Under the pieces are notes generated by a model that saw only the letters and a program-made list of their open reading frames with translations, did no database searches and had not been told where the DNA came from. From Aliiroseovarius sp. S1123 (GTDB lineage: Bacteria > Pseudomonadota > Alphaproteobacteria > Rhodobacterales > Rhodobacteraceae), in assembly GCF_023015885.1 (NCBI RefSeq), contig NZ_JALKBE010000001.1, forward strand, positions 1-64,000: a stretch of DNA of 64,000 nucleotides. Direction: 5' to 3'. A program made the position numbers and the translations under genes. How positions within the stretch are numbered: the stretch's first letter is position 1; each line of letters starts with the position of its first letter. Positions 27,701-35,289 of this stretch are shown piece by piece.

Positions 27701-28262
27701 GAAACGCAAGCAGGTTCTGTCCCTACAAGAGCTTGAAAAGAAAGCCGAACGCGGTGCATCGATTGCCAAGCTCGCCGGTACTGTCGCGGGCCGTCAGGAA
27801 CGCAAATCCGCGCGCGGCAACCGATTTGCATTTGCCCAGCTTACTGATCCGACGGGGCAGTACGAGGTCACGATCTTCTCGGACGTCTTAGAGAAATGCC
27901 GCGACCATCTGGAAACCGGTTCGAATGTGGTGGTGACGGTCGAAGCCACGATGGAGGCCGATCAGCTAAAGCTTCTGGCCCGCTCGATATCGCCCATCGA
28001 CAATGTTGTGTCGGACGTTGGGGGCATGGCGCTGAAGCTTTACCTAGAAAACGCCTCGGCGCTGGCGCAGGTGGCATCCGTACTGCAGGATGCGGCGGCG
28101 AAGGCGCGCAATGCCCGCCCCGGCGAAGTGTCTGTCTGCCTGATGGATCCCAGCCTGCCCGGCGAGGTCGAGATGACCCTTGGCCAATCCTTCCCGCTGA
28201 ACCCACAGGTCAAAGGCGCGCTGAAATCGTTAAATGATGTGATTGATGTCGAGGAGGTCTAG
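24747..28262 (+). CDS. dnaE: DNA polymerase III alpha subunit DnaE
   Basis: A 1171-residue replicative polymerase subunit. The N-terminal PHP domain starts HLRTHTQYSLLEGA. The palm carries the catalytic aspartates in PDFDIDFC (D404, D406, D408), with GPGRGSGAGSLVAYAL just before. The fingers, tandem helix-hairpin-helix region and the OB-fold near the C-terminus follow. The length matches DnaE1 of alphaproteobacteria. The ATG at 24747 gives the standard N-terminus although its ribosome binding site is weak. It is a single gene, divergent from xdhA and followed by intergenic element copy 2. Confidence 0.96.
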   Translation: MSSQPRFIHLRTHTQYSLLEGAVPVKKLPGLCAAHDMPAVAMTDTNNMFAALEFSVTAAGEGVQPIIGCQVDVCFDPAAPGEAPKAPAAVVLLAQTEEGYEGLMRLNTCLYVDKSGALPQVTLEDLEANAAGVICLTGGAEGPVGKLLQNGQRDKAESLIRRLHSTYGDRLYIELQRHPGEGGQPTEPERLTERGFVEMAYAMGIPLVATNDVYFPAQKLYEAHDALICIKEGAYVDQQDGRRRLTPQHYFKSPEEMITLFADLPEAIENTVEIAKRCAFMAYRRDPILPKFADDEVVELRRQANEGLQARLAVIPHAVSVEEYQKRLDFELDIIEGMGFPGYFLIVADFIKWGKDQGIPVGPGRGSGAGSLVAYALTITDLDPLRYSLLFERFLNPERVSMPDFDIDFCMDRREEVIRYVQEKYGRDKVGQIITFGALLSKAAVRDVGRVLQMPYGQVDRLSKMIPVEGVKPVSIEKALADEPRLREEARAEEVVDRLLTYGQQIEGLLRNASTHAAGVVIGDRPLDALVPLYQDPRSDMPATQFNMKWVEQAGLVKFDFLGLKTLTVIQNAVDLIRGQGRDLHVGPGGNTLYDPPEGATNEINAIPLDDEATYKLYAAAKTVAVFQVESTGMMDALRRMKPTCIEDIVALVALYRPGPMENIPTYCEVKNGLKEIESVHPLIDHILEETQGIIVYQEQVMQIAQVMAGYSLGGADLLRRAMGKKIKEAMDAERPKFEKGAAENGVPAKKASEVFDLLEKFANYGFNKSHAAAYAVVSYQTAWLKANHPVEFMAGVMNCDIHLTDKLSVYANEIRRGMDIEIVPPCVNRSLETFSVKDGKVVYGLGALKNVGVEAMKLVVEGRKVDGVDKPFATLFDVARRVDLKRVGKRPMEMLARAGAFDQLDKNRRRIFDSLDGLVSYSAAIHEQRASNQVSLFGEAGDDLPEPRLSPSGDWLPSERLAEEQKAIGFYLSGHPLDDYMAALKRKQVLSLQELEKKAERGASIAKLAGTVAGRQERKSARGNRFAFAQLTDPTGQYEVTIFSDVLEKCRDHLETGSNVVVTVEATMEADQLKLLARSISPIDNVVSDVGGMALKLYLENASALAQVASVLQDAAAKARNARPGEVSVCLMDPSLPGEVEMTLGQSFPLNPQVKGALKSLNDVIDVEEV

Positions 28263-28318
28263 GGGCTTTGCCCCTCGGCCTACGGCCTCACCCCAGGATA
28301 TTTATGGCAAGAAAATGA
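28262..28318 (+). repeat. Intergenic 3'-end element, copy 2
   Basis: Starts at the last base of the dnaE stop: GGGGCTTTGCCCC, then the arms GGCC-TAC-GGCC, then CCCCAGGATATTT and ATGGCAAGAAAATGAG. Its layout matches copy 1 almost base for base outside the loops. It lies between the convergent dnaE and slyX genes. Confidence 0.8.
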
Positions 28319-28358
28319 GCGGAGCTCTTGTTGTCTTGCGTCCAATGCGGGCGTGGAA

Positions 28359-28568
28359 TCAATAGTGCGGCGGACGTTCGTCCCCAAGGATGACACCGCC
28401 GGTGCCAGCACTTTCGCGCTGGGCTTCACGCTCCATCAGCATCTTCACGCGATGGGTGATTTTCGACAGGTCGGTGTCCTGACGGGCGACGACCTCGTTC
28501 AATTCCTCGACCTGACGGGTCAGGTGGGCGATGGTTTCTTCCAATTGGGTGATGCGATCATTGGTCAT
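28359..28568 (-). CDS. slyX: SlyX family protein
   Basis: A 69-residue coiled-coil protein starting [20 protein letters not shown], with heptad-like spacing through about residue 48 and a C-terminal GDERPPHY, the usual SlyX ending (PPHY). Its function is unknown; slyX neighbours slyD in enteric bacteria, which is not the case here. The ATG at 28568 gives the full family length; upstream in-frame starts would overlap the hisS leader. It is divergent from hisS. Confidence 0.85.
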   Translation of the reverse strand: MTNDRITQLEETIAHLTRQVEELNEVVARQDTDLSKITHRVKMLMEREAQRESAGTGGVILGDERPPHY

Positions 28569-28711
28569 GGCCGCGTGATAGCGTGCCTTGCCGCGTGCGC
28601 CCAGCGAAATCCACACGTGGCGGTAAATTGAGAAGAAACACAGGCTTTCCTTGCCCCCACGGCCCCCATCCGCTAGACCGCCCGCGACACCAATGTGAAC
28701 CGGGACCAGAC

Positions 28712-30199
28712 ATGGCCAAGCAGAAAAAACAGCCCCGCCCCAAGGCAATCACGCCCAAGGGATTTCGCGACTATTTCGGAGCGGAAGTGGACGAGCGTAA
28801 ACATATGCTCGACCAGATTGCGGCGGTGTATCATCGCTATGGCTTTGACGCGCTGGAAAGCTCGGCTGTGGAAACGGTCGAGGCGCTGGGTAAGTTCCTG
28901 CCTGACGTGGATCGCCCGAACGAAGGCGTCTTCGCGTGGCAAGAGTTCGACGAGAAGGACAATGGCGACTGGATGGCCCTGCGCTATGACCTGACCGCGC
29001 CCTTGGCCCGCGTCTATGCGCAGCACCGCAACGATCTGCCGACGCCCTATCGTCGCTATGCGATGGGCCCCGTTTGGCGCAACGAAAAGCCCGGTCCGGG
29101 TCGGTTCCGTCAGTTTTATCAATGTGATGCAGACACCGTGGGCACCGCTTCGATGGCGGCAGATGCCGAGATCTGCGCCATGCTGGCCGATACGCTGGAA
29201 ACCGTTGGTATTCCGCGCGGCGACTATCTGGTGCGGGTGAACAACCGCAAGGTCATGAACGGCGTGCTGGAAGTCATGGGCGTGGGCGAAGGCCCGGAAC
29301 GTGAGGCGGTTCTGCGCACCATCGATAAGTTCGACAAGGTCGGCGAAGCCGGCGTGCGCGAGCTGTTGGGCAAGGGGCGTCTGGATGCCTCGGGTGCGTA
29401 TATTGATGGCGTGGGTCTGTCGGATGAACAGGCCGAGCCGGTGCTGGCCTTTCTGACCTCTAAGGGTGCCACTGCCGACGAAACGCTGACCAACTTGCGC
29501 GCTGCCGTGGGCGAAAGCGCCATTGGTGCGGAAGGCATTGCCGAGCTGGAGCAGATTGCAGACCTTCTGGCCGCTCAGGGTTATGGTCCCGACCGGATCG
29601 AGATTGATCCGTCCGTCGTGCGTGGTCTGGGCTACTACACCGGCCCCGTCTTCGAGGCCGAACTGACCTTCGAAATCCAAGACGAAAAAGGCCGTCCGCG
29701 TCAATTCGGCTCGGTCGCTGGTGGTGGTCGCTATGACGATCTGGTCAAGCGCTTTACCGGGCAGGCCGTCCCAGCCACGGGCATTTCGATCGGTGTTGAC
29801 CGTCTGCTGGCCGCGCTCCGCGCCAAGGGCCGGATGGGTGGCAAGGCCGTTGGCCCAGTCGTCGTCACCGTCATGGATAAATCGCGACTAGCGGATTACC
29901 AGTCGATGGTCACTGAACTGCGCCAAGCGGGCATTCGGGCCGAGGTCTATCTGGGCAACCCCAAGAACTTCGGCAACCAGTTGAAATACGCGGACAAACG
30001 CAACTCGCCCGTCGCGGTGATTGCAGGCTCGGACGAGTTTGACGCGGGCAAGGTTCAGATCAAGGATCTGGTGCTTGGCGCCAAGATCGCCGAAAGCGCC
30101 ACGCTTGAGGAATGGAAAGAACGCCCCAGCCAGTTTGAATGCGACCGCGCTGACATGGTCGCCAAAGTCCGCGAAATCATCGAGGCGTCTGATGACTGA
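28712..30199 (+). CDS. hisS: Histidyl-tRNA synthetase
   Basis: A 495-residue class II synthetase that charges tRNA-His. Visible are the N-terminal PRGTxD-like motif in altered form ([10 protein letters not shown]), motif 2 ([19 protein letters not shown] and [12 protein letters not shown]), the histidine signature [11 protein letters not shown], motif 3 ([11 protein letters not shown]) and the C-terminal anticodon-binding domain. The ATG at 28712 matches family starts; an in-frame ATG at 28583 adds basic, unrelated residues. It overlaps hisZ by 8 bp, linking tRNA charging with histidine synthesis. Confidence 0.94.
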   Translation: MAKQKKQPRPKAITPKGFRDYFGAEVDERKHMLDQIAAVYHRYGFDALESSAVETVEALGKFLPDVDRPNEGVFAWQEFDEKDNGDWMALRYDLTAPLARVYAQHRNDLPTPYRRYAMGPVWRNEKPGPGRFRQFYQCDADTVGTASMAADAEICAMLADTLETVGIPRGDYLVRVNNRKVMNGVLEVMGVGEGPEREAVLRTIDKFDKVGEAGVRELLGKGRLDASGAYIDGVGLSDEQAEPVLAFLTSKGATADETLTNLRAAVGESAIGAEGIAELEQIADLLAAQGYGPDRIEIDPSVVRGLGYYTGPVFEAELTFEIQDEKGRPRQFGSVAGGGRYDDLVKRFTGQAVPATGISIGVDRLLAALRAKGRMGGKAVGPVVVTVMDKSRLADYQSMVTELRQAGIRAEVYLGNPKNFGNQLKYADKRNSPVAVIAGSDEFDAGKVQIKDLVLGAKIAESATLEEWKERPSQFECDRADMVAKVREIIEASDD

Positions 30200-31289
30200 C
30201 AAGGCACAGATCCGGTCTGAGGCCGCCCGCCTGATGGCGTTTTTTGAAGCCAAAGGTGCAGTTGCCGTTGAAGCCGACATCCTGCAACCCGCAGGCACGT
30301 TTCTGGACCTCTATGGCGAAGACATCCGGGGCCGCGCCTTCGTGACCCATGACCCGATCCGGGGAGAGGCGATGCTGCGCCCCGACTTCACTGTGCCGGT
30401 CGTGCAAATGCACATGTCCGATGGTGCTGAACCCGCCCGATACACCTATATGGGCGAGGTCTTCCGCGCGCAGGAAGAATCCACCCATCGTGCCTCGGAA
30501 TACTTCCAAGTCGGCTATGAGGTCTTCGACCGCGACGCCCCCATCGAAGCAGATGCCGAGGTCTTTGCCCTGATCCAAGACGCACTTTCGCCCCTGTCGC
30601 TGCGCGCGGCCACTGGCGATATGGGCCTGCTTCTGGCGGCTGTGCGCGGGTTGAAAACCACGGACCGCCGTAGGGCCGCTTTGCTGCGGCACGTCTGGCG
30701 CCCCCGCCGTTTCCGCGCGCTGCTAGACCGGTTCGCCGGACGCGCACCGCTGCCGGAAGGGCGCGCGGCACTGCTGGCCAAGGACGATCCCATGCAGGAT
30801 GCAGGCCCCCAGATCGGCCTGCGCTCGGCGGTGGAAATCTCTGACCGAATCGAGGCCCTGCGCGAAGACGCCGCTGCTGCTCCGATCTCGACGCAGGAAG
30901 TCGAGCTGTTGGACGACTTGCTGGCCCTACGTGAAACCACTGTGAACGTGCTGGAGCATCTGCGTGACATCGCGGTCGATATGCCCGCCATCGCGGATGC
31001 TGTGGACCGTCTGGAAGCGCGGGCCGAGGCTTTGGCCAAGCGTGGCGTGGACGTGGACAATCTGGATTTCGAAGGCAGCTATGGCCGCACGTCGATGGAA
31101 TATTATGACGGGTTCGTCTTTGGATTCTATGCCGAAACCCGCCCCGATCTGCCTCCGGTAGCCACAGGCGGGCGCTATGACGCGCTGACCAGTGTACTGG
31201 GCCGCGCCAAGGGGCATGAGATCCCCGCAGTTGGCGGCGTCATCCGCCCCGAGATCGTGTTGGAACTGACCGCAGGGGGTGCAAAATGA
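30192..31289 (+). CDS. hisZ: ATP phosphoribosyltransferase regulatory subunit HisZ
   Basis: A 365-residue HisS-like protein without the anticodon domain. It is the regulatory partner that activates short-form HisG and confers histidine feedback. Class II core features are [35 protein letters not shown] and the near-C-terminal GGRYDAL. It starts at 30192 inside the hisS 3' end and overlaps hisG by 4 bp. The first committed step of histidine synthesis is therefore encoded as a coupled HisZ/HisG pair. Confidence 0.93.
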   Translation: MTDKAQIRSEAARLMAFFEAKGAVAVEADILQPAGTFLDLYGEDIRGRAFVTHDPIRGEAMLRPDFTVPVVQMHMSDGAEPARYTYMGEVFRAQEESTHRASEYFQVGYEVFDRDAPIEADAEVFALIQDALSPLSLRAATGDMGLLLAAVRGLKTTDRRRAALLRHVWRPRRFRALLDRFAGRAPLPEGRAALLAKDDPMQDAGPQIGLRSAVEISDRIEALREDAAAAPISTQEVELLDDLLALRETTVNVLEHLRDIAVDMPAIADAVDRLEARAEALAKRGVDVDNLDFEGSYGRTSMEYYDGFVFGFYAETRPDLPPVATGGRYDALTSVLGRAKGHEIPAVGGVIRPEIVLELTAGGAK

Positions 31290-31984
31290 CCCTGAAGATT
31301 GGTGTGCCCTCGAAGGGCCGTCTGATGGAAAAGACCTTTGACTGGTTCGGCGCCCGTGGCGTGGAACTGGCCCGCACCGGGTCGGACCGCGAATATGCGG
31401 CCGCGGTCAACGGGATCGACGGAATCGAGCTGGTCTTGCTGTCCGCAGGTGAAATCCCGCGCGAGCTTGCTGCGGGTCGCATTCATCTGGGCGTAACCGG
31501 ATCGGACCTTGTGCGTGAAAAGCTTGGTAGCTGGCAGGACAAGGTGTCAGAGCTCGCCCTGATGGGCTTTGGCCATGCGGATCTAATCATCGCGGTCCCG
31601 AAATGCTGGGTCGATGTGAACACGTTGGACGATCTGGACGCCGCCGCTGCCGCCTTTCGCGCGCAGCACGGCTTCCGCTTGCGCATCGCCACCAAATTCC
31701 ACCGCCTGATCCGCGACCACCTGCGCGATCACGGCGTGGCAGACTATCAGCTGGTGGATAGCCAAGGCGCGACCGAAGGCACCGTCAAGAACGAAACCGC
31801 CGAGGCCGTCGCTGACATCACCTCGACCGGCGAGACGTTGCGGGCGAACCACCTGAAGATCCTTGCGGGCAAGCCTGTGCACAAATCGCAAGCCACCCTG
31901 TTCAAGTCGCGCAATGCGGACTGGAACGAGTCGACCCGCGCGACCCTAGCTACGCTGTCCGAGAAGCTGGGCATTCAGTCCTAA
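31286..31984 (+). CDS. hisG: ATP phosphoribosyltransferase catalytic subunit HisG (short form)
   Basis: A 232-residue short-form HisG lacking the C-terminal regulatory domain, so it needs HisZ. It transfers phosphoribosyl from PRPP to ATP. It starts [14 protein letters not shown] and keeps GITGSDLV-like (GVTGSDLVRE) and LVDSQGATEGTVKNE phosphate-binding regions. Its ATG overlaps the hisZ stop (ATGA). Its stop overlaps that of the convergent DUF2461 gene by 4 bp. Confidence 0.94.
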   Translation: MTLKIGVPSKGRLMEKTFDWFGARGVELARTGSDREYAAAVNGIDGIELVLLSAGEIPRELAAGRIHLGVTGSDLVREKLGSWQDKVSELALMGFGHADLIIAVPKCWVDVNTLDDLDAAAAAFRAQHGFRLRIATKFHRLIRDHLRDHGVADYQLVDSQGATEGTVKNETAEAVADITSTGETLRANHLKILAGKPVHKSQATLFKSRNADWNESTRATLATLSEKLGIQS

Positions 31985-32634
31985 GTCGACGGATCCAGCG
32001 CAAGGGTCATCCAGTTGCGCAATGGCTCCATGGCGCGAAGTTCATCCGCGATCATGCTTGGCCCGTCCGGTCCCATGACCTCTCTCTGCTGGACGTGATC
32101 GTTCCACCAGACGATCCCTTTGTGCCGCAGTAAATCGCCATGCGGATGGTCCGCGTTCCACGCCATCGGGACGCGTTTCAGCTCGGGGTCTGAAATCCGC
32201 AATCCGTCTGACGTCGCTTGCGCGTGCAGCACTTGCAGGATCTCACCCTGCGGCCCGGCCACAGCCTCGCGCCAGTGATCCAAAACATCGCGGTCGAAAG
32301 CAAAGATCCCGAAGCCCACCACAAGGTGTTCGGTCTGTAACCCCACCATCCAACTGGCCCCGGCCTGCGCGTCGGCAAAACCGATATGGATATGCGTGTT
32401 GTAGGGCGTCTTGTCCTTGGAAAACCGCAGGTCGCGATGCATCCGAAAAATGCGCGCGGTCACGTCGGTCGCATAACTCGCGGCAAGCTTCTGGGCCATC
32501 GCGTCCGCAAACTGTGCGGCAGCGTCTTTTATGTGCGCCTCGTATCGCGGCTTGTTCTCTTGAAACCAGACGCGGTTGTTGTTCTGGGATAGGTCGCGAA
32601 GAAACGACAGGGTTTCGTCGCTGAACCAGGTCAT
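31981..32634 (-). CDS. DUF2461 (TIGR02453) family protein
   Basis: A 217-residue cytoplasmic protein of the TIGR02453/DUF2461 family. The conserved features are the N-terminal FL.DL..NN.R.WF.ENK pattern (FLRDLSQNNNRVWFQENKPR), RIFRMHRDLRFSKDKTPYNT and the later WWNDH. The function is unknown. It starts within the last codons of the upstream CDGSH protein gene (ATGA overlap), so the two form an operon, and it overlaps hisG tail to tail. Confidence 0.85.
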   Translation of the reverse strand: MTWFSDETLSFLRDLSQNNNRVWFQENKPRYEAHIKDAAAQFADAMAQKLAASYATDVTARIFRMHRDLRFSKDKTPYNTHIHIGFADAQAGASWMVGLQTEHLVVGFGIFAFDRDVLDHWREAVAGPQGEILQVLHAQATSDGLRISDPELKRVPMAWNADHPHGDLLRHKGIVWWNDHVQQREVMGPDGPSMIADELRAMEPLRNWMTLALDPST

Positions 32635-33275
32635 GGCGCCGGTTCGACCGGATCCTTGAACCCGGCCGCCTTGTGGCTGCCATCACAGAAAGGCTTGTTT
32701 TTTGAATGCCCGCATCGACATAGGAATGCCTTGCCAACAGTGCCAATCCGCCGCCCGGTGCCCGAACACAATTCGACATTTCCGTCGATCACCAGCGGCC
32801 CGTCGGCGCGGCGCGAGACATCCGCAGGTCCGCCAACCTCTTCGGTCTCGGGTGGCGTTTTTGGCGCAGGCTCGCCCGTTGCCTCGAACCCGCCTTCCAC
32901 ATGGCTGTAGTCGCAATAGGGCTTGTTTTTTGACAATCCACACCGGCATAGCGCCACGCGGGTTTCACGCCCGCCATCCTCGATGCAAACATCGCCCGCC
33001 AGAACCAGTGGTCCGTTCTCCAACACAGCCAGTCGATTGATTCTCGGCGGGCGCTCTTCGACGCCGGCACTACGCCGAAATGCCAAAGCCCCGGAAGGGC
33101 AGGTGCGGATCATCGCCGCCACTTCCTCGGCACTGGCATTGTCGGGCTGCACCCACGGACGTTTCGAGGGATCAAACACCTCGGGCAGTTGAAGGAAGCA
33201 ATTGCGCGCGTGGATGCAACGCTTCAGATCGAATGTGACTGTGATGTCTTCACCGGTGTACTCTTTACGTGTCAT
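32631..33275 (-). CDS. Iron-sulfur protein: Fer4_19 (YjdI-like) domain plus two CDGSH domains
   Basis: A 214-residue protein predicted to hold three iron-sulfur sites. Residues 1-70 form a YjdI/Fer4_19 domain with CIHARNC (C20, C26) and CPSGAL (C59). Residues 85-130 and 160-205 are CDGSH domains: C110, C112, C121 and H125, then C186, C188, C197 and H201. CDGSH sites bind redox-active, labile [2Fe-2S] clusters with 3Cys-1His ligation. The first motif reads CDYSH instead of CDGSH but keeps the ligands. The ATG at 33275 has AGGGAG upstream, while 33296 has none. The role may be electron transfer or cluster storage; this is unproven. Confidence 0.88.
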   Translation of the reverse strand: MTRKEYTGEDITVTFDLKRCIHARNCFLQLPEVFDPSKRPWVQPDNASAEEVAAMIRTCPSGALAFRRSAGVEERPPRINRLAVLENGPLVLAGDVCIEDGGRETRVALCRCGLSKNKPYCDYSHVEGGFEATGEPAPKTPPETEEVGGPADVSRRADGPLVIDGNVELCSGTGRRIGTVGKAFLCRCGHSKNKPFCDGSHKAAGFKDPVEPAP

Positions 33276-33336
33276 AGCAGGCTCCCTTGCTGGCATCTGC
33301 CAGCCTAGCCCAGCCCCACGAAATCACAAAATCACG

Positions 33337-33362
33337 AAAAAAGGCGCCGGTTTCCCAGCGCC
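33337..33362 (-). terminator. Intrinsic terminator after trpS
   Basis: On the minus strand GGCGCTGG-GAAA-CCGGCGCC (33362-33343) forms an 8-bp stem with one G-T pair and a GAAA loop, followed by six T. It lies after intergenic element copy 3, which sits directly behind trpS, so the element is transcribed before the classical terminator here. Confidence 0.9.
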
Positions 33363-33363
33363 T

Positions 33364-33416
33364 CGCATTTTCTTGCCATAAATATCCCGGGGTCCGGGGC
33401 TGGCCCCGGTCCGACC
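33364..33416 (-). repeat. Intergenic 3'-end element, copy 3
   Basis: On the minus strand it starts directly after the trpS stop: GACCGGGGCCAGCCCCGG, then ACCCCGGGATATTT and ATGGCAAGAAAATGCG. It matches copy 4 at nearly every position, including the CCGGGGC/GCCCCGG hairpin. It lies between trpS and its terminator. Confidence 0.82.
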
Positions 33417-34442
33417 TTACCGCTTGCGCGAGCGCAGGAAGCCTGCAATGTCATAGGCTTGATCCAGAATGGGCTGAGCAATCGCCTCGGCCTTGTCAGC
33501 ACCTTCACCCAGAATACGGTCGATCTCGGCCTTGTCACCCATCAGGCGCGACATCTCTTCCGAGATCGGTGCCAGCTTCTCGACCGCCAGATCCGCCAGT
33601 GCGGGCTTGAAACGGCCCCAGCCTGCGCCCGCGTATTCCGTGATTACCTGTTCGTTTGTCAGACCTGACAGACCCGCATAAATGTCCACAAGGTTCTTGG
33701 CCTCGGGGCGATCCTTTAGACCATCCAGCGTTTCGGGCAGAGGCTCTGGATCGGTCTTTGCCTTCTTGAACTTCTTGGCGATCTTGTCGGCATCATCCGT
33801 CATGTTGATGCGTTCCATGTCGCTTTCGCCTGATTTCGACATCTTCTTGGTGCCGTCGCGCAGGTTCATCACGCGGGTCGCCGGACCTTCGATGATCGGC
33901 TCGGGCTGTGGGAAGAAGCCTTCCGCCTTGAAGTCGTGGTTAAACTTCGCCGCAATATCGCGCGTCAGCTCGACATGCTGCTTCTGATCCTCGCCCACGG
34001 GCACGTGGGTCGCATGATACAGCAGAATGTCAGCCGCCATCAGCGACGGGTAAGCATAAAGCCCAAGCGAGCTTTGCTCGGCGTTTTTGCCCGCCTTGTC
34101 CTTGAACTGAGTCATCCGGTTCATCCAACCCACGCGCGCCACGCAGTTGAACAGCCATGCCAGCTCGGCATGCGCCGGAACCTGACTTTGGTTGAACAGG
34201 ATCGACTGGCTGGGATCAATGCCCGCAGCCAGGAACCCGGCGGCCACTTCACGGGTGGCGTCCGTCAGCTCTTTCGGGTCTTGCCAGACGGTGATGGCAT
34301 GCAGGTCGACGACGCAGTAAATGGTCTCGAAATCCTGTGCCTGCATGTCCACGAAACGCTTGATGGCGCCAAGGTAGTTGCCCAGCGTCAGCCCGCCCGA
34401 GGGTTTGATCCCCGAAAATACGCGCGGCGTGTGATTGGTCAT
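33417..34442 (-). CDS. trpS: Tryptophanyl-tRNA synthetase
   Basis: A 341-residue class I synthetase. The ATP-binding HIGH-equivalent lies in [11 protein letters not shown] and the KMSKS loop is complete ([14 protein letters not shown]). VDLHAIT and the [18 protein letters not shown] segment are typical of TrpRS. The length is normal. The ATG at 34442 is used. It is divergent from the rhomboid-like gene across a 98-bp promoter gap. Confidence 0.95.
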   Translation of the reverse strand: MTNHTPRVFSGIKPSGGLTLGNYLGAIKRFVDMQAQDFETIYCVVDLHAITVWQDPKELTDATREVAAGFLAAGIDPSQSILFNQSQVPAHAELAWLFNCVARVGWMNRMTQFKDKAGKNAEQSSLGLYAYPSLMAADILLYHATHVPVGEDQKQHVELTRDIAAKFNHDFKAEGFFPQPEPIIEGPATRVMNLRDGTKKMSKSGESDMERINMTDDADKIAKKFKKAKTDPEPLPETLDGLKDRPEAKNLVDIYAGLSGLTNEQVITEYAGAGWGRFKPALADLAVEKLAPISEEMSRLMGDKAEIDRILGEGADKAEAIAQPILDQAYDIAGFLRSRKR

Positions 34443-34540
34443 GTGTTTGCTCCGTCTGGAATTCTGTGCCCATGTCGATTACCTAGCTGGGCAGACAGCG
34501 TCAAGGAAAGCCCGGTCAAACGCGGGCAAAGGAGCAGCCC

Positions 34541-35227
34541 GTGACCCATCCGCATGATCAAAGCCCCGTCAATCCTCTGCCCCCGGTGGTGATTGCGCTG
34601 GCCGTATTCCTTGTCGGGATCGAACTTGTGTTCGTTGCGGGGAACTCGGGCCTGGTTGGCGGGCCCGAGGCCGCTGGCTGGCGCATTTCCATGATCGAGG
34701 CTTGGGGCTTCCGCGAGCCGCTTTTTGCATGGATGGTCGAAAACGGGCGCTATCCCTTGAAGGACGTGGCACGCTTCTTCACCTATCCGTTCCTGCATCT
34801 CAGCTTCACCCATCTGCTCTTCGTGCTCGTCTTTCTTTTGGCGCTTGGCAAGATGGTGGGCGAGGTTTTTTCAGCGTTCGCCTTTCTGGTGGTCTATTTC
34901 GGCTCTGCCATCGTGGGGGCGCTGGCTTATTGGCTGGTGTGGGACACGAACGTTGCATTGTTCGGCGGCTATCCGGCAGTTTATGGCCTGATCGGCGCCT
35001 ACACGTTCATCCTCTGGGCCGAACTGGGCGCGACCGGTGGCAATCAGCTGTCCGCCTTCCGGATCATCGCGTTTCTGTTGGGCATTCAGCTGATCTTTAG
35101 CCTGCTGTTCGGAGCTGGTCTGAACTGGGTCAGCGAAGTGTCCGGTTTTGTCGCGGGATTTGGCCTGAGTTTTCTGGTCAGCCCCGGAGGCTGGTCGCGT
35201 GTGGTGCAGCGCTTGCGGCAGCGGTGA
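34541..35227 (+). CDS. Rhomboid-family membrane protein lacking catalytic residues (pseudo-rhomboid)
   Basis: A 228-residue protein with six predicted membrane helices and a rhomboid framework: RFFTYPFLHLSFTHLLF (79-94), FGSAIVGALAY, YGLIGAY and SGFVAGFGLSF. The active-site positions are all changed. The catalytic Ser of GxSG is Tyr144 (GGYPAVYGL), the catalytic His is Glu199 (SEVSGFVAG), and the oxyanion-helper Asn after HLLF is Val95. It should therefore not cleave peptides and may act like iRhoms or derlins as a binding or trafficking factor; that role is inference. The gene is complete with a normal start, so decay is unlikely. Confidence 0.85.
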   Translation: MTHPHDQSPVNPLPPVVIALAVFLVGIELVFVAGNSGLVGGPEAAGWRISMIEAWGFREPLFAWMVENGRYPLKDVARFFTYPFLHLSFTHLLFVLVFLLALGKMVGEVFSAFAFLVVYFGSAIVGALAYWLVWDTNVALFGGYPAVYGLIGAYTFILWAELGATGGNQLSAFRIIAFLLGIQLIFSLLFGAGLNWVSEVSGFVAGFGLSFLVSPGGWSRVVQRLRQR

Positions 35228-35280
35228 GGCCGGACCGGGGCCAGCCCCGGACCCCGGGATATTTAAGACAAGAAAATGCG
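35228..35280 (+). repeat. Intergenic 3'-end element, copy 4
   Basis: Starts directly after the stop of the rhomboid-like gene: GGACCGGGGCCAGCCCCGG, ACCCCGGGATATTT, AAGACAAGAAAATGCG. It nearly duplicates copy 3, which lies about 1.8 kb away in opposite orientation. It separates the rhomboid-like gene from the convergent murJ. Confidence 0.82.
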
Positions 35281-35289
35281 ATACGCGCG

